Below are positions 22,812 through 34,780 of a stretch of 64,000 nucleotides of DNA, piece by piece. Below the pieces are notes generated by a model. That model was given only the letters and a program-made list of their open reading frames with translations, was not told the DNA's origin and made no database searches. The stretch is from Bombyx mori. Taxonomy: Eukaryota > Arthropoda > Insecta > Lepidoptera > Bombycidae. The translations under genes and the position numbers were made by a program. Every line of letters starts with the position of its first letter. Position 1 is the first letter of the stretch. The DNA is taken from assembly GCF_030269925.1 (NCBI RefSeq), contig NC_085131.1:7983501-8047500 (forward strand), in the 5' to 3' direction.

Positions 22812-23110
22812 TTTTCTATCTAATCTGGTAGCCTGGAGCGGCTATTCCAGCGTAACCGTAACTAGTAGGTGAGCTCACGGGGCTCAAACCTGACGACGAT
22901 GCTAGCACGAACGCTAGCAAGAGTCGTGCTTCGCAGAATCTACCACCGGATCGGAATTGCGACCCACTGAGAAGATCCGGTGAGAAACTCAGTGGGCTTT
23001 GTCTGAGAGTTAATTTACTCGTCGAGCCCTTCGTCGCAAGCGACGGGTTCGACGAGAACGGTGACCGGTGCTTGAAGTACCTAGAAGCACCGTTAGTGGA
23101 TCGGGAGGAA
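22812..23110 (-). repeat. family-Q retroelement 3' region
   Basis: Reverse copy with the T-rich end to the left (22800). It contains GTAGGTGAGCTCACGGGGCT, CACCGGATCGGAATTGCG, CAGTGGGCTTTGTCTGAGAG and the hairpin CGTCGAGCCC...GGGTTCGACG at 23020-23055. Confidence 0.75.
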
Positions 23111-24574
23111 AAATATATATTGCGATGAATGCTGTGATACAGTAATTTTTTTAGTAATAATAGTATAACCAATCTACTAATGACGCAATATTTAAATTTC
23201 ACTTTATAGGATATTTAGAAAAATCAGGTCAATTTTGGAATCGAAATAAAAGAAAAAAATGCGGCGATTTATCAACAGCATTAACATATATGGCCAATAT
23301 TTGGATAAAAAAATCATGTCTGGATTTAATTTATCAAGTTTTTTGTCCAAATATACACAAGATTTTAAATATACTTCTTATTTATGTGCCTTTCGAACTT
23401 TTCGAATCAAATAATATCAATTCCGATTCTATCATCATTATCATCAACATAATTTTATACCATAATGTTCGATAGCTGACACCACGTGTCATCGGTCCAT
23501 CGTGCCATATGCCTTCTGAAACCTCTACGACCTAACCAGGGCCAACACTCCTTCGTTTAAAATTAAAAACAATATTATACACCAAAAACGTTGCTTCAAT
23601 TTTCGATGTTCGAAAATTACCATAATACTAACTAACATCTTTTCTAAATTCACTAGGATCGCCGTTTCGCTAACGGAATTAAATAATATTATTCAAGTTA
23701 CGCTGACGATAATTTAATTCGCCCAAAATTAGAACCGCCGAGCACACGGTCAGCGCATACGCGCCCAGGAATTTTGCCACTCTATAAATTCGTACCCTAA
23801 CTTACGGAAAACAGACCGAATCGGAGCGATCCTTTAACTTGCTACGCATAAACTAGCACAGATACATCAGAAACAAAAGTCATTCGAGAGATTCCTCCAG
23901 TTCAGAAATTCTAATTGAATTACGAGCTCGAGCCCTGATACCGGTAACTACAACTGCCCTTTGTCTAAAGTTGTAGAGTTATTTCGGGAAATCTCAAACC
24001 TTTGCCAGATGCTAGACCAAACGCCGAGCACAGATTAAATCTGTTAATAATGACACATGTTTTTTTTTTTTTTTGTTAAACCGTGAAAGAGATCGCGTGC
24101 CGTTCGACCATTAAAACTCCATGAATTAATCACATTTATACGCAATTAATAAGTTGTAAAACCAGCAAGAACGATTATATAATTTTAATATAATTAACTC
24201 TGTATTACGTTGAACGTTGTTAATGGAAAATAATTAAATTCGAACGCTTAAATTTTAATGTTTGCTATGTTTAATTAATGCGGAAAATTCTTTTGATAAT
24301 CTTTAACGGGATTATTTATTTATTAGAGTTTAGGTATATTTATGGGGTTAGCGATACAAGCCGAGAAGGCACATGTGTCACGTTCCATTGAGGTTGTAGT
24401 CCACACCCCTCAGCCGTCCTAGCTCTCAGGTCAGATGCCGCCGCGATACGGCACGACCTCGCATTGTGACGCTATCATGCTGCCACGATGAATGTTTGCG
24501 GTGAACGCCGTACAGCTTGCATAAACGACTGAAATTAAATATATCATTATACATGGAGACGTTGCGTAAACAAA
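23111..24574. other. no gene seen; AT-rich
   Basis: Short chance ORFs only. A GC-richer patch at about 24360-24500 has no frame I recognise. Confidence 0.4.
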
Positions 24575-24853
24575 TCTATATATATAAAAATGAATTGCTG
24601 TTCGTAAGTCTCGCTAAAACTCGAGAACGGCTGGACCGATTTGGCTAATTTTGGTCTTGAATTATTTGTGGAAGTCCAGAGAAGGCTTAAAAGGTAGATA
24701 AATGTGAAAATGCTCTGAATTAAATAATAATACCAATTTTGTTTGTCCCCCTTCGGACGGATTCCTTTTGTTTGTTTTAAGTTTATTTTATACAAAAGTT
24801 TAGGTCTTTTATTTATCGATTTAGGCACTACGAAGTCTGCCGGATCAACTAGT
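24575..24853 (+). mobile_element. non-autonomous Helitron (type A), uninterrupted
   Basis: A|TCTATATATATAAAAATG at the left and GGATCAACTAGT at the right, 279 bp. It shows what the split copy at 9198-11705 looked like before the LINE insertion and lets the target duplication be read. Non-coding. Confidence 0.8.
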
Positions 24854-26839
24854 AATTTTAATAAATTTTTCTTAGGTTTTCGCGTATTACATTGGTTTTA
24901 TCTCGCGGCGGCATTTACGTTATTTAATTTTTATGAGCTCCGGTAATCAGTTAACATCAGGTTGGCCGTAAGTTCATCTACGTATGAAAGCAAAAATATA
25001 CATGAATAATTAATTGAAGGCTTTTTTGAACATTTTAATTAACTACTTCAGAAATACACATAAATATAAAGCGAGAATTTCAAATATTTGCCAATCAAAC
25101 TATCTTAATCTCTTAATTTATTATCATAAGTGATCCGAAGTTGCTCGAATAAATATTAGCATTATTACTATTAAAGTTTTCAGTATTTGTTGTCGCTTTA
25201 CCGTATTACAAGACGTAATTATGATTTTTACCAAAACGTAATCCTCAAAACTTTTTTAATAATTTTTTTTAGGAATGAAGGATTAGTAGTGATTGGAACC
25301 CTTTCCAGTTTCACGAGGACAGGTGGAATCTCCAAAACTAAATTTGAACTACACATATATAATCCAGAAATGGTACAAAAAACAGTCGCCCAGCAAAGAA
25401 GGTAAAATTTTACTACAATTATTTTGCTTCTCTAATTCCATCTATCACGTCACGAACGCATTACTGAAAAATTCAACGTAGCCCCGCCCATCTCCTGTGC
25501 TCTTAATGTATTTAGTGTGTTTTCAAACGGATCTTAAGAAAGTTTTGCTAATTGGCAAGGTAACTAATTGGCAGCATGAGTTAAAGATAACTCCGCATCC
25601 TGAGAGTTTCTGACAGAATCGTCGGAGCACACTTAGTCTGACAAACGTTTTTTACAAATATTTGAGTTCAACTTAAGTTTCATCGCGACAAAGGGCAAGG
25701 GTGACAGTTAAGGTTGCCTCCTTCGTTGATTTAAAAAAAAAAATTAATAAGATACTTTTGTGTTTCCAAATTATATACAAAACCATGCCAAGTAGGCCAG
25801 CTCTGCCGCTCAATACAATTGAAAATTCAACCTCACTGCAGAAGGCTTCTATGAGCCTCAGTAACCATTTAACACCAGGCCCTCAACAAATACAAGATAT
25901 AACTTAGGTCGTTATATATCAAATTTTATTTAAATAAAAAATTTGTCAGCTTGCGGATGTAAAAATTTAACAAATCTATACTACAGTATTAGATTAATTG
26001 TATATTACGTTTAGTTGACGATTGGTTACTTCAAATTCCAATATTACCAGTACTTTAATAAACGTTTTAAATGATAATAAATCACATAAAAATATTGACC
26101 TAAAATTTACAGTAAGCAGTAATGAGCATTTTATATATGTACGTTTCAACTTATTACGATAATGCTCCAAAAACCTTGTACGAAAAATAAATACTAAACT
26201 ATTCCGAACAATCACAAAGTTTCCCCTCGTCGGAGTATAAAAACGCATTAAAGGTTGTCCCGGCTGAACTACAAGCTTTTGATTGGAAGTGGCGAGGTTA
26301 ATCCGCAAAGAAAACGGCCGACAGAGTGGAAAAATAGGTTGAGAGCTGAACGGGATGGTGACCAATTTAAATTCAAGAATGCTTCCGACCGACGCCGGCA
26401 GATTCAGTGCACATTTCGCTGCCCCGTTTTATTACTGCGTGGTTTGTTAAAGGAAGGATTTACTTGACTTTTATATTTAAGCGCTGAAATACGAAATGCA
26501 CAAATTTCGGTAACTGTTTTTACATGTAGTGAATCCGACGTGTCCCTGGAACTTGATAAGTACATACGTACGTATTTATAGAAAAGCATTGCAAGCCACA
26601 AATGATATGATGATAGGCCTTTGTCAGTATCCTTTCTTGTAGATCTAATAGCACACAACTTCATTAGCTTATACCTAATTAAAACTAAATTAATCTGAAG
26701 TTAATTAATTACTTCCGTATTATATCTACTACTCGCAAAAACCGAACTACTACAGTTTATACCTAATTAAAAGTAAGCTAGGATATGCCAAAAGAACTGT
26801 TAACTGTTTACGTTAAAGTGTATAAGTATGTTTATAGAG
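24854..26839. other. no gene seen; small repeat fragments
   Basis: Contains a reverse family-C fragment at about 25298-25325 (CCTTTCCAGTTTCACGAGGA) and a Bm1-tail-like fragment at about 25820-25890 (CAGTAACCATTTAACACCAG). A 123-codon minus ORF at 25994-26365 matches nothing I know. Confidence 0.4.
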
Positions 26840-27058
26840 TGAGATTCTCAGCGGTTCGCAATTCCGATCCGATAGTAGATTCATTCGCGAAGCAGGTTAG
26901 GTGTCCTTTGGAGGTGCTCAGACAGCTGTTAGCAAATCCCACCCCTTCTGGCTGAGCCTTTGCTCGCCCACCTGTCCTGGCTAAGCGTTTGTTCGCCCAC
27001 CCGTCCTGGTGAAACTGGAAAGGCCTCCGGGCCACCAGTAATCCATCAATCCTAAAAA
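26840..27058 (+). repeat. family-C retroelement 3' region
   Basis: Shows TTCCGATCCGATAGTAGATT, CAGCTGTTAGCAAATCCCAC, TGCTCGCCCACCTGTCCTGG, GAAACTGGAAAGGCC and CACCAGTAATCCATCAAT. The piece CGCCCACC.GTCCTGG is duplicated in tandem here, unlike the copies at 32435 and 42730. Confidence 0.75.
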
Positions 27059-27629
27059 AGCGTTAAGAAAACAATTTACCAATTTTAACTACGTAGCTTG
27101 TAATTCTGGAGATCAAACAGTTATTTTTTCCAAATAAATCGAGGAAGAGTTCGATAACAGACTGCATAATAAAAAAAAACGAATAATCTAATAAAAAGTT
27201 CATCCAGGAGGCAATTAATACAAATGGGCGACATTTAGATTGGGTCGAAAATTAAAAAATTCTTTCCCATATCGAGACGGTTAAACTAACTGGAATGCAT
27301 TTAATAAAGAACTGAAAAACGCTGTAACAGGGACTTCAATAGTATATAACGCTTAATTGTTTTTATGTTCATTTACATTTGCAAATGGGATGCTATGAGA
27401 TGGTTTCGTATAATAATGCTGTTATGGCATTGGATGACCTCAGACTTCAACTTAAAACATGTAGGTAGTGGTAATTTTATCAACACTTTGGCTAACTTCA
27501 ATTTAAAACCGGAATGAACGCAGGAATGGTTCGCGGCAGAGGTATGAAGACTAATTTTAAAAAGAAAAGGCATTTGAGGAGACTGTGGCTACGTTAAGTT
27601 GAAAAAACTTGAGAAGAAACTTGAAAAAA

Positions 27630-27769
27630 CTATACTTGAGACCTTAGAACTTATATCTCAAGGTGGGTGGCGCATTTACGTTGTAGATGTCTATGGGCTC
27701 CAGTAACCACTTAAACCAGGTGGGCTGTGAGCTCGTCCACCCATCTATGCAATAAAAAAATAAAAAAAG
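27630..27769 (+). repeat. Bm1 SINE, 5'-truncated (tail half)
   Basis: CTATACTTGAGACCTTAGAA to AATAAAAAAATAAAAAAAG; close to consensus. Confidence 0.85.
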
Positions 27770-28404
27770 ATTTTTAAAATACGCATCTTATTATACATAA
27801 TATGTACATACTATAAGCCAATTCAACTCTTTATCGACACGTTTTTGATTTAGCTGTCTTAAAGCAAAAGTCTAACCTTATTTTTGTGGCCCTTTCCTAC
27901 ATATTTGGGTTGTATCTTTATTTATTCATTGCAACGTACCATAGCATGCTTCTTCTCTTGCTGTTTCTCTTACGTCATCCGGTTTTGGTTTCATCTCTAA
28001 CATTTTATTATTATAAACATTTACACTAAAGTTCAGATTTTTAAATACCAAATTCTATTCATCTTTCATGAATTCAGATTTCTTGAAGAAATGTTCGTTT
28101 CATTTCGTTCAATTAAGTTATATACAATATATCAATTAAACCGGGTAAATTTAAAACGATTTATGAGTAAACTCTAAAATAATAAGTCTCTTTACCTATA
28201 AAGTTGGCATTCTACAATATTGGCCATTTGAAACAAAATTAATTTATGTATGCCTGGCAATAATTCGAAATTTAAATAATATTATTTTAAAAATACGTAT
28301 GGAATTCTATTTTTAATTCAATCATGTATTTATTGATTAAAGTTTTGTTATCACTAAATTTGTATCATTCCTCGCCGCTTATTACCAAATGTCACCAGCG
28401 ATAC
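27770..28404. other. no gene seen; AT-rich
   Basis: Nothing supported between the Bm1 tail and the mariner relic. Confidence 0.4.
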
Positions 28405-28830
28405 TGCGTATGTGTACTTTAAAAAACTGGTCACAGTGATGAAGAAGCTCCCAAATCTCTGGCCAGCCTTGGTTAATTACTTATCCCCGCTGCTTTTACA
28501 TGATAACGCTCAACCTCATATGGTACAAGAGACGATCTCTAAGCTAAAACAAGAGCTAGGGTTGGAAATGGAAATTTTGCTCCATCCACCGTACTCCCCA
28601 GACTCTGCGGTTACAGATTTCCACTTTTCTCAAAGTTTGGACATCTTCTTGGCAGGGAAAAAAATCGATACTCGACAGGCAGTATAAAATGCGTCTGAAG
28701 GGGTTTTTAGGTCCCGTACACTAGACTTTTTTCATTGAAGGGCATTGAGAAATTAACACTGCGTTGGCAGAGATATATCGATACTATGGATGCCATATTT
28801 TGATGGGTAGAAATAAAAAATATTCATTAA
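28405..28830 (+). pseudogene. mariner transposase, C-terminal part
   Basis: A frame of about 91 codons (28412-28687) covers the C-terminal catalytic half of a mariner transposase. LLLHDNAQPH holds the second catalytic Asp, and HPPYSPDSAVTDFHF holds the third. By counting, 37 residues separate these two Asp instead of the family's usual 34, owing to about three extra residues in the segment KQELGLEMEILL. SLDIFLAGKK follows, as in the family. After the stop at about 28685 the family sequence continues in shifted frames (SEGVFRSRTLDFF, then MPYFDG near 28795). The N-terminal DNA-binding half and first Asp are absent. The host would gain no active transposase from it. Confidence 0.85.
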
Positions 28831-29383
28831 ACAATTATGTTCACTTTCTATATATTACACAGCAATTTCATAGGTAAATACTCCATATGTGGTATAACTG
28901 AAAAATAAGGTGATCTGAAAAAAATTAATAAAAATACAGTTAAAGTATCTTGAATACAGATTATTGCAGCGGCATGCCTAGCCGCATAAATAATAGTTGA
29001 TAACTCAATGACAAATTCTATGAGAAGTGATAATAATATCATAATACAGTTCACGGCACCAAATTCATCCTAATAAAATTATCCAATAACAAACACGTAC
29101 CATATCTAGAACATTTGAATTGATGTGCATATTGTTACGAAACTTTCAAATTCTCGTTTAATATTATCCTCCAATCTGATAACGTCGTCATGAATTAGGT
29201 TTCTAAGACGCTGAATTTCAGTTTGTGTAAATCTATAGATAAGGCACGAACACCGCCCACAGCTATACCGTATTAACCTTGAAACTAAACAAAGCGTCAA
29301 TAACTTCATCACAATAGGTTTATATCATTATTAAGAAAATGTAAATTTATCCGAAGTCATGCTATAAATTAATAAGCACGTTT
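28831..29383. other. no gene seen; AT-rich
   Basis: Only short chance ORFs. Confidence 0.4.
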
Positions 29384-29505
29384 ACTAGTGGTAGGTCGTG
29401 TTGAGAGCCTCATGGATAGGTACCACTATACCTATTTTTAGTACGAGACAGTAAGGAGTTCCGATTTGAAGTGTGGAACTAGCCTTACGCTATACAATGG
29501 AGGTC
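29384..29505 (+). repeat. Bm1 SINE front half, diverged
   Basis: ACTAGTGGTAGGTCGTGTTG and GGTACCACTATACCTATTTT mark the start and core of a short Bm1. Confidence 0.65.
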
Positions 29506-29628
29506 TAGCGGCAGTCTACAGTTAGACTATTATATTGGGCAATATTGCAAATTGGGCATTATTATTGACTGTTTAGGGTTAAATTTGAAGATTGCGCAAT
29601 GATTGAACGAAAGTTTGAGTTCATTTAA

Positions 29629-29880
29629 TTTTTTTTTATTTTTACTGCTGAGATGGATGGACGAGCTCACAGCCCACCTGGTGTTAAGTGGTTACTGGAG
29701 CCCATAGACATCTACGACGTAAATGCGCCACCCACCTTGAGATGTAAGTTCTAAGGTCTCAATATAGTTACAACGGCTGCCCCACCCTTCAAACCGAAAC
29801 GCATTACTGCTTCACGGCAGAAATAGGCGGGGCGGTGGTACCTACCCGTGCGGACTCACAAGAGGTCCTACCACCAGTAA
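29629..29880 (-). repeat. Bm1 SINE, short form, well preserved
   Basis: T-run, GGACGAGCTCACAGCCCACC, core, then CCTACCACCAGTAA. It stops at the common internal boundary and lacks the tRNA head. Confidence 0.9.
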
Positions 29881-30068
29881 ATCTTTCTTGCACCATATTT
29901 TTTCATTGCAACGTGTAGGGTTAGTATTGCGGTATATTTTTCAGTTTGGGTTCGTCCTTGACACCCATAACTATAGCACGAAAACATTGTGCTGTTCGTA
30001 TTATTGTGCAATATAATTGATCGTTTGAATTTAGAGCGCCTTTCAATATAATAGTATAATACAATATT

Positions 30069-30212
30069 GTTGTAGGTCTAGGGGCCTCCGTCGATCTTAT
30101 ACTTATATATCAAGGCGGGAGGCGGTATTAACGTAACAACGTGTATAGGCTCCGGTAATCGTTTAAAATCGGGTGAGCCGCGAGCTCGTTCACAAAGCCA
30201 AGCATAAATTAA
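30069..30212 (+). repeat. Bm1 SINE tail half, diverged
   Basis: ATATATCAAGGCGGGAGGCG, GGCTCCGGTAATCG and GTGAGCCGCGAGCTCGTTCA. Confidence 0.6.
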
Positions 30213-30622
30213 AAATTGGCTCGTCTGCATTTTTTAAATAACATCAATGAGAGACTTAGCTACTGATTACACTGGGAGCTTTACTTGTAGATTGCATAAC
30301 GCTAAGTTATAGATATTAAAAAATGAGATGACGCTATGTTACGCTATTTAGCCAAAGATCGCTATTTTGTTAAATAATCACGTACTAAAAATAATAAAAA
30401 TAAATACATAAATGATCCATAAGTAACAAAAAATAAGCGTAGAATTGTCCATAAAATACAATTTTTTAAGTTTTTTATTTTTATTTCCCATCTTATTCAT
30501 CATTCGACTACAGTATAAATGTGCAGAATCAACGCATTTTACTTTCTGTTCGAAACCCCCAGTGTCAATTAGCGGGCAATAGACTGCACCCTGTCAGCAA
30601 TGTAATAAATAATTGGGGCCAA

Positions 30623-30667
30623 AGCGCACACGACCATACAGGGATCCCCTGTATGGTCGTGTGCGCT
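30623..30667. repeat. 45-bp near-perfect palindrome
   Basis: Arms 30623-30643 and 30647-30667 (AGCGCACACGACC... and its exact complement) form a 21-bp perfect stem around the 3-nt loop ATC. No known element is visible around it. Confidence 0.95.
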
Positions 30668-30918
30668 CCCTAGAGCCAGAGTCTAAGAGTAGATTGACAT
30701 TAGGTATTGATGTCTGATCGTGTATACACTAGTATATGCGTTACATGCTTAGATATTTTTAACACCTTAATACTTATAGTACTTATAATTTAATACTTAC
30801 AAAGATATAAAGACGCAGACAGAGAGCATGAAAAAACAGTTCGAGCCGAATCGGACCCACGTCCCTCGTCCTGGGGCTCTGAGTGTTGCGCCAACTGGTC
30901 AGACAATTTTATTATATC

Positions 30919-31238
30919 ACTAGCTGACCCGGCAGACTTCGTAGTGCCTCAATAGTATAATAGTATATAATATTAGTAGTAATAGATAAATAAAAGACCT
31001 AAAGTATTGTATAAAATAAACATAGAAACAAACAAAAGGAATTCGTCCGACGGGGGACACGTCAAAGGAAGAACAAAATTGTTATTTTTATTTAATTCCG
31101 AGCATTTTCATATTTATCTACCTTTTGAACCTTCTCTGGACTTTCACAAATAATTCAAGACCAAAATTAGCCAAATCGGTTCAGCCGTTCTCGAGTTTTA
31201 GCGAGACTAACGAACAGCAATTCATTTTTATATATAGA
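30919..31238 (-). mobile_element. non-autonomous Helitron (type A), reverse
   Basis: ACTAGCTGACCCGGCAG at the left is the complement of the CTAGT end; CATTTTTATATATAGA at the right is the complement of the TC end. About 320 bp, the longest type-A copy here; it retains a segment (GACGGGGGACACGTC) deleted in the copy at 9198. Confidence 0.8.
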
Positions 31239-31649
31239 GATATCATTAGATAATATTTCATATTAATTCAGGTCCCTCGAAGCGAATTATTCGAACATAC
31301 GTGGTCTGTTAATACGAATTGCCCACATTTGTGGTTTCAGATTCGGATTCCCAGTACAGGATAATTTAGCAAATGAACTTTTCTAAATTGGATCGGGTTC
31401 TGGAAAATGCATTCAAAGAGCGTTCGTTCATTGGTTTGGTACGTAGATTTCCAATCTAGTCCGATACTGATTTGCACTTTAGCAATTTTACAAGATTATT
31501 TTGTAGAATTAAGTTTTTTTTTTTGAGTACCCTCATAAATAAACTATTTCTAGTTTCATCCACGTTAATCTTAAACACCAAAAAGATGTGTTTTAATTAT
31601 GTGCTTATACAATGCACCCGGTAACTATTTAACATCAGGACGACCGTGA
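31239..31649. other. no gene seen
   Basis: AT-rich; a Bm1/LINE-tail-like scrap lies at about 31620-31655 (AACTATTTAACATCAGGACG). Confidence 0.4.
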
Positions 31650-31855
31650 GTTTCTCGTTAGGTGTTTTCAATGAATGGTGATTCCAATCCGATAGTCGCC
31701 AATTCGCAAAGCAACTACCCTTGAGCAATCAGATCTCCTTCAGGGGCGTTCTAGTATCTGTTAGAAACTCTCACCAGTTATGACAGAACCCATGCTTGCC
31801 CACCTGTCTTGGTGAAGCTAGATAAGCCTTTGAACCACGAGCAATTCCTCCATCC
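31650..31855 (+). repeat. family-C retroelement 3' region, diverged
   Basis: TTCCAATCCGATAGTCGCC, ATCTGTTAGAAACTC and GCTTGCCCACCTGTCTTGGT follow family-C order. Confidence 0.6.
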
Positions 31856-32064
31856 CAATTATTTTTAATTACGTACACATTGCATACTTAATTGTAATAA
31901 TAAGTTAAGTAGTGTAATTGTTTAATTGTATATTGTGAATAAAATTATTACCTTACATTATAGGTTAGATTAATTTTCGTTATCGTGTTGTTTTGTCGTA
32001 TAGTTGTAAGAAACGTTGTGTACATATTCAGCACTTTGTCTTGTTTAGTCGTGCGGGTAAAGCA

Positions 32065-32312
32065 TTTTTTTTTTTTTGCTATGACTATGTGGACGATATC
32101 ACAGCCCACCTGGTGTTAAGTGGTTACTGGAGCCCATAGACATATACAACGCAAATGCGCCACTCACCTTGAGATATAAGGTCTAAGGTCTCAATTATAG
32201 TTACAACGGCTGCCCCACCCTTCAAACCGAAACGCATTATTGCCTTATGGCAGAAATAGGCAGGGTGGTGGTACCTACCCGCGCGGACTCACAAGAGGTC
32301 TTACCACCAGTA
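32065..32312 (-). repeat. Bm1 SINE, short form
   Basis: T-run at 32065-32077, full tail and core, ending CTTACCACCAGTA at the common boundary. Confidence 0.88.
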
Positions 32313-32434
32313 AAAAGCCAGATTTTGTTTCTTTTTACTTGTGTTTTTTATGAATTTTTTTAGCTTGTGATATGTATTATGTGCCTAATAAATAAATTTT
32401 AATAAACTTGAACTCATAACCTCTCCACATCGAG

Positions 32435-32625
32435 GTTGTGATTCCGATCCGGTAGTAGATTCATTCGCGAAACAATTGCTCTTGAGTTGTTAGGTCTCCT
32501 TCGGACGCGCTCGGGCAGTTGTTAGCAAATCCCACCCCTCTTGGCTGAGCCTTTGCTCGCCCACCTGTCCTGGTGAAACCGGAAAGGCCTTCGGGCCACC
32601 ATTAAACTTTCAATCACATCGAGGT
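32435..32625 (+). repeat. family-C retroelement 3' region
   Basis: GTGATTCCGATCCGGTAGTA, TTAGGTCTCCTTCGGACGCG, CCCACCTGTCCTGGTGAAAC and CTTCGGGCCACCATTAAAC. Confidence 0.75.
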
Positions 32626-33040
32626 CGTATTTAAAGTACCAACAAAACTTAGGAACAATACTAAGATATTAATAGTATTAGATTTATTGTTATTGTTTCA
32701 TTGTATCCTGTGTTAATCCATGCGTTTAGTCAGATTAGTTCGATCGTGAATCGGCTGACTTGAATACGGTTGTTTCTATTTAAATCGAGAGCCGGAGTTG
32801 CAAGTGGTAGTTGTGTGTGAATGTGAATGTGAGTCGTAGTCGAGAGCTGACAAAGAGGGGTAATATACCACAAAGTGAAGCCGTTCTTGAACTAATTCAC
32901 AATGCTATAATTGATGACGTTTGAATGTATATTTTAATATTTTTTTTAGGTTATGAGATTTTGTTGGAATTAATGATTTTGGTGGAATTAATTGTATTCA
33001 TTTTCGTTTAAGTGTTCTAAATGCTTAGATCAATTTTTTG
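32626..33040. other. no gene seen
   Basis: AT-rich sequence with short GTGTGAATGTGAATGTGAG near-tandem; nothing else. Confidence 0.4.
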
Positions 33041-33478
33041 AAGTCGTCGTGGCCTAACGGCTAAGACGTCCGGTGCATTCGTGTTGAGCGATGCACCGGT
33101 GTTCGAATCTCAGACGGGTACCAATTTTTCTAATGAAATACGTACTCAACAAATGTTCACGATTGATTTTCACGGTGAAGGAATATCATCGTGTAATAAA
33201 AATGAAACCCGCAAAATTATAATTTGCGTAATTACTGATGGTAGGACCTCTTGTGAGTCCGCGCGGGTGGGTACCACCGCCCCGCCTATTTCTGCTGTGA
33301 AGCAGTAATGCGTTTCGGTTTGAATGGTTGTGCAGCCGTTGTAACTATACTTGAGACCGTAGAACTTATATCTCAAGGTGGGTGGCGCCTTTACGTTGTG
33401 GATGTCTATGGGCTCCAGTAACCACTTAACACCAGGTGGGCTGTGAGCTCGTCCACCCATCTAAGCAATAAAAAAAAA
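33041..33478 (+). repeat. Bm1 SINE, full length
   Basis: About 438 bp. The tRNA-like head AAGTCGTCGTGGCCTAACGG holds the A box (TGGCCTAACGG); an arm GGTGCATTCG...CGATGCACC and the B box GTTCGAATC follow, together an internal RNA polymerase III promoter. Next come a middle (ATGAAATACGTACTCAAC, ATAATTTGCGTAATTACTG), the part common to short copies from ACTGATGGTAGG, and a poly(A) end after CTAAGCAAT. It is one of two complete copies here (the other is 49618-50064). Confidence 0.92.
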
Positions 33479-33485
33479 GTCTAAA

Positions 33486-33720
33486 AATACTAAAGTAGAG
33501 AGAGAAAAGAGAGAGAGAAAGAATAAACTTTATTGCACACCAAAACACAATTGACATTCAAAAGCAGTCAAAAAGCAGATACGTTTGTACAATAGGCGTT
33601 CTTATCGCTAAAAGCGATCTGTTCCAGACAACCGTTTAATTTACAGAAATTCTGGAAAATATAAAAATATAGCAGGCATGTTGCGGTGTACTATAGACAA
33701 TACATTGATAAGAAAGTACA
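33486..33720 (-). repeat. LINE 3' end (type with AACTTTATTGCACACC)
   Basis: AATAAACTTTATTGCACACC and CTTATCGCTAAAAGCGATCT with TTCCAGACAACCG are a common lepidopteran LINE 3' end, in reverse. A related end is at 54926-55085. No coding part remains. Confidence 0.6.
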
Positions 33721-33810
33721 TACAATAAATAGATAGATACCCTTTACACATAATAAAATATTTGGATAGAAAGTCTTAAAACCGGAAAGATTAATGTTTC
33801 AAGGTAAAAC

Positions 33811-34008
33811 TTACTAGAGGCATCTTGTGAGGCCGCACGGGTTGGTACCCCCGTCCCGCCTATTTCTGCCGTGAAGTAGAAATGCGTTTCGCTTTGAAGG
33901 GTGGGGCAGCAGTTGTACTGTAAAAAATGAGACTTAGAACTCATCACTCCAAGTGACCACTTAACACCGGGTGAGCCGTGAGCTCGCCCATCTTAGTAAT
34001 AAAAAAAG
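33811..34008 (+). repeat. Bm1 SINE, short form, diverged, internal deletion
   Basis: TTACTAGAGGCATCTTGTGA to AGTAATAAAAAAAGC. Part of the tail between the ACTTAGAACTCAT segment and GTGACCACTTAAC is deleted. Confidence 0.8.
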
Positions 34009-34009
34009 C

Positions 34010-34277
34010 AGAGTAGTAACAGTACCGTGTAAGTGCAGACTTACAACACGATCTGCCATCAGTAATTACGACAATTATAATTTGTACGTTTTTCAATTAT
34101 ATTTTTTATTTAACAATGCTTTTCCTTATTGTTACTAAATTTAGTACAATTAATTTCATATTCACTACGATTTCATTAGAAAACAAATTATAGCTTCTAG
34201 TGGGATATGAATGCTAGCATAATCGCATCGCTCCATATGACTAAACCGGCCGTCTTATCTTTCAGACCACGACGACA
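34010..34277 (-). repeat. Bm1 SINE head half, diverged
   Basis: Reverse copy: CCATCAGTAATTACGACAAT, an AT-rich middle, then CGTCTTATCTTTCAGACCAC and GACGAC, the head. The tail-side half is largely missing. It lies tail-on to the plus copy at 33811. Confidence 0.65.
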
Positions 34278-34468
34278 TAAAATAAGATAATGCTGTCTTT
34301 TACTTTTACATATGTAAAGGGACTCAATTATAATTTAATTGTTGGCATATTTAACTTTTGTACAGCAGCTAAAATAAATGGATTAAAACCTTGTAGCTTT
34401 CATATGAATTTAAATCTATCTACACCGTATCTTTAGTTACTTGGTAACTGCATACTGTTTATTAATCA

Positions 34469-34780
34469 TCATCTCAGCCTGTCTACTGTCCACTGCTGAA
34501 CATAGGCCTCACCAACTGATGTCCAGTACGGCCGGTCCATTGCCACCTGCATCCAACGTGACCCAGAAATTTTCACCAGGTTGTCGGTCCATCTGATAGG
34601 TGGCCGTCCCACACTGCGTTTGCCAGTACGTGGTCTCCACTTCAGGATCTCTCTGCCCCATCAGCCGTCCGGTCTTCGCGCTATGTGACCTGCCCACTGC
34701 CACTTCAGCTTGCTAATCCTACCGGCTATGTCAGCAACTTTGGTTATTCCACGGATCTCCTCATTTTTGATTCGATTCTG
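34469..34780 (-). pseudogene. RTE-clade LINE ORF, C-terminal about 100 residues
   Basis: The minus frame reads IRGITKVADIAGRISKLKWQ, WAGHIARRPDG, a TGA, then WGREILKWRPRTGKRSVGRP, PIRWTDNLVKISGSRWMQVA and YWTSVGEAYVQQWT, ending at the stop 34469-34471. This order (WAGHIAR, GRPxxRWxDD, GEAYVQQW) is the C-terminal tail of RTE-type LINE polyproteins in insects. Everything upstream, including endonuclease and reverse transcriptase, is gone. Apart from one nonsense codon the frame is intact. The A-rich/TGATGATTAATAA 3' border is typical of RTE 3' ends. Confidence 0.82.

Noticed and set aside
25994..26365. 123-codon minus ORF
   Set aside because: Composition follows AT-rich background and no motif was found.
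33041..33120. Possible tRNA gene at GTGGCCTAACGG...GTTCGAATC
   Set aside because: It is the head of Bm1, repeated at 35896 and 49980-50064.
33170..33460. ORFs of 60-96 codons repeatedly ending GGRTSCESARVGTT or starting GGRAHSPPGVKWLLEPIDI
   Set aside because: These recur wherever Bm1 occurs; they are translations of the SINE, not genes.
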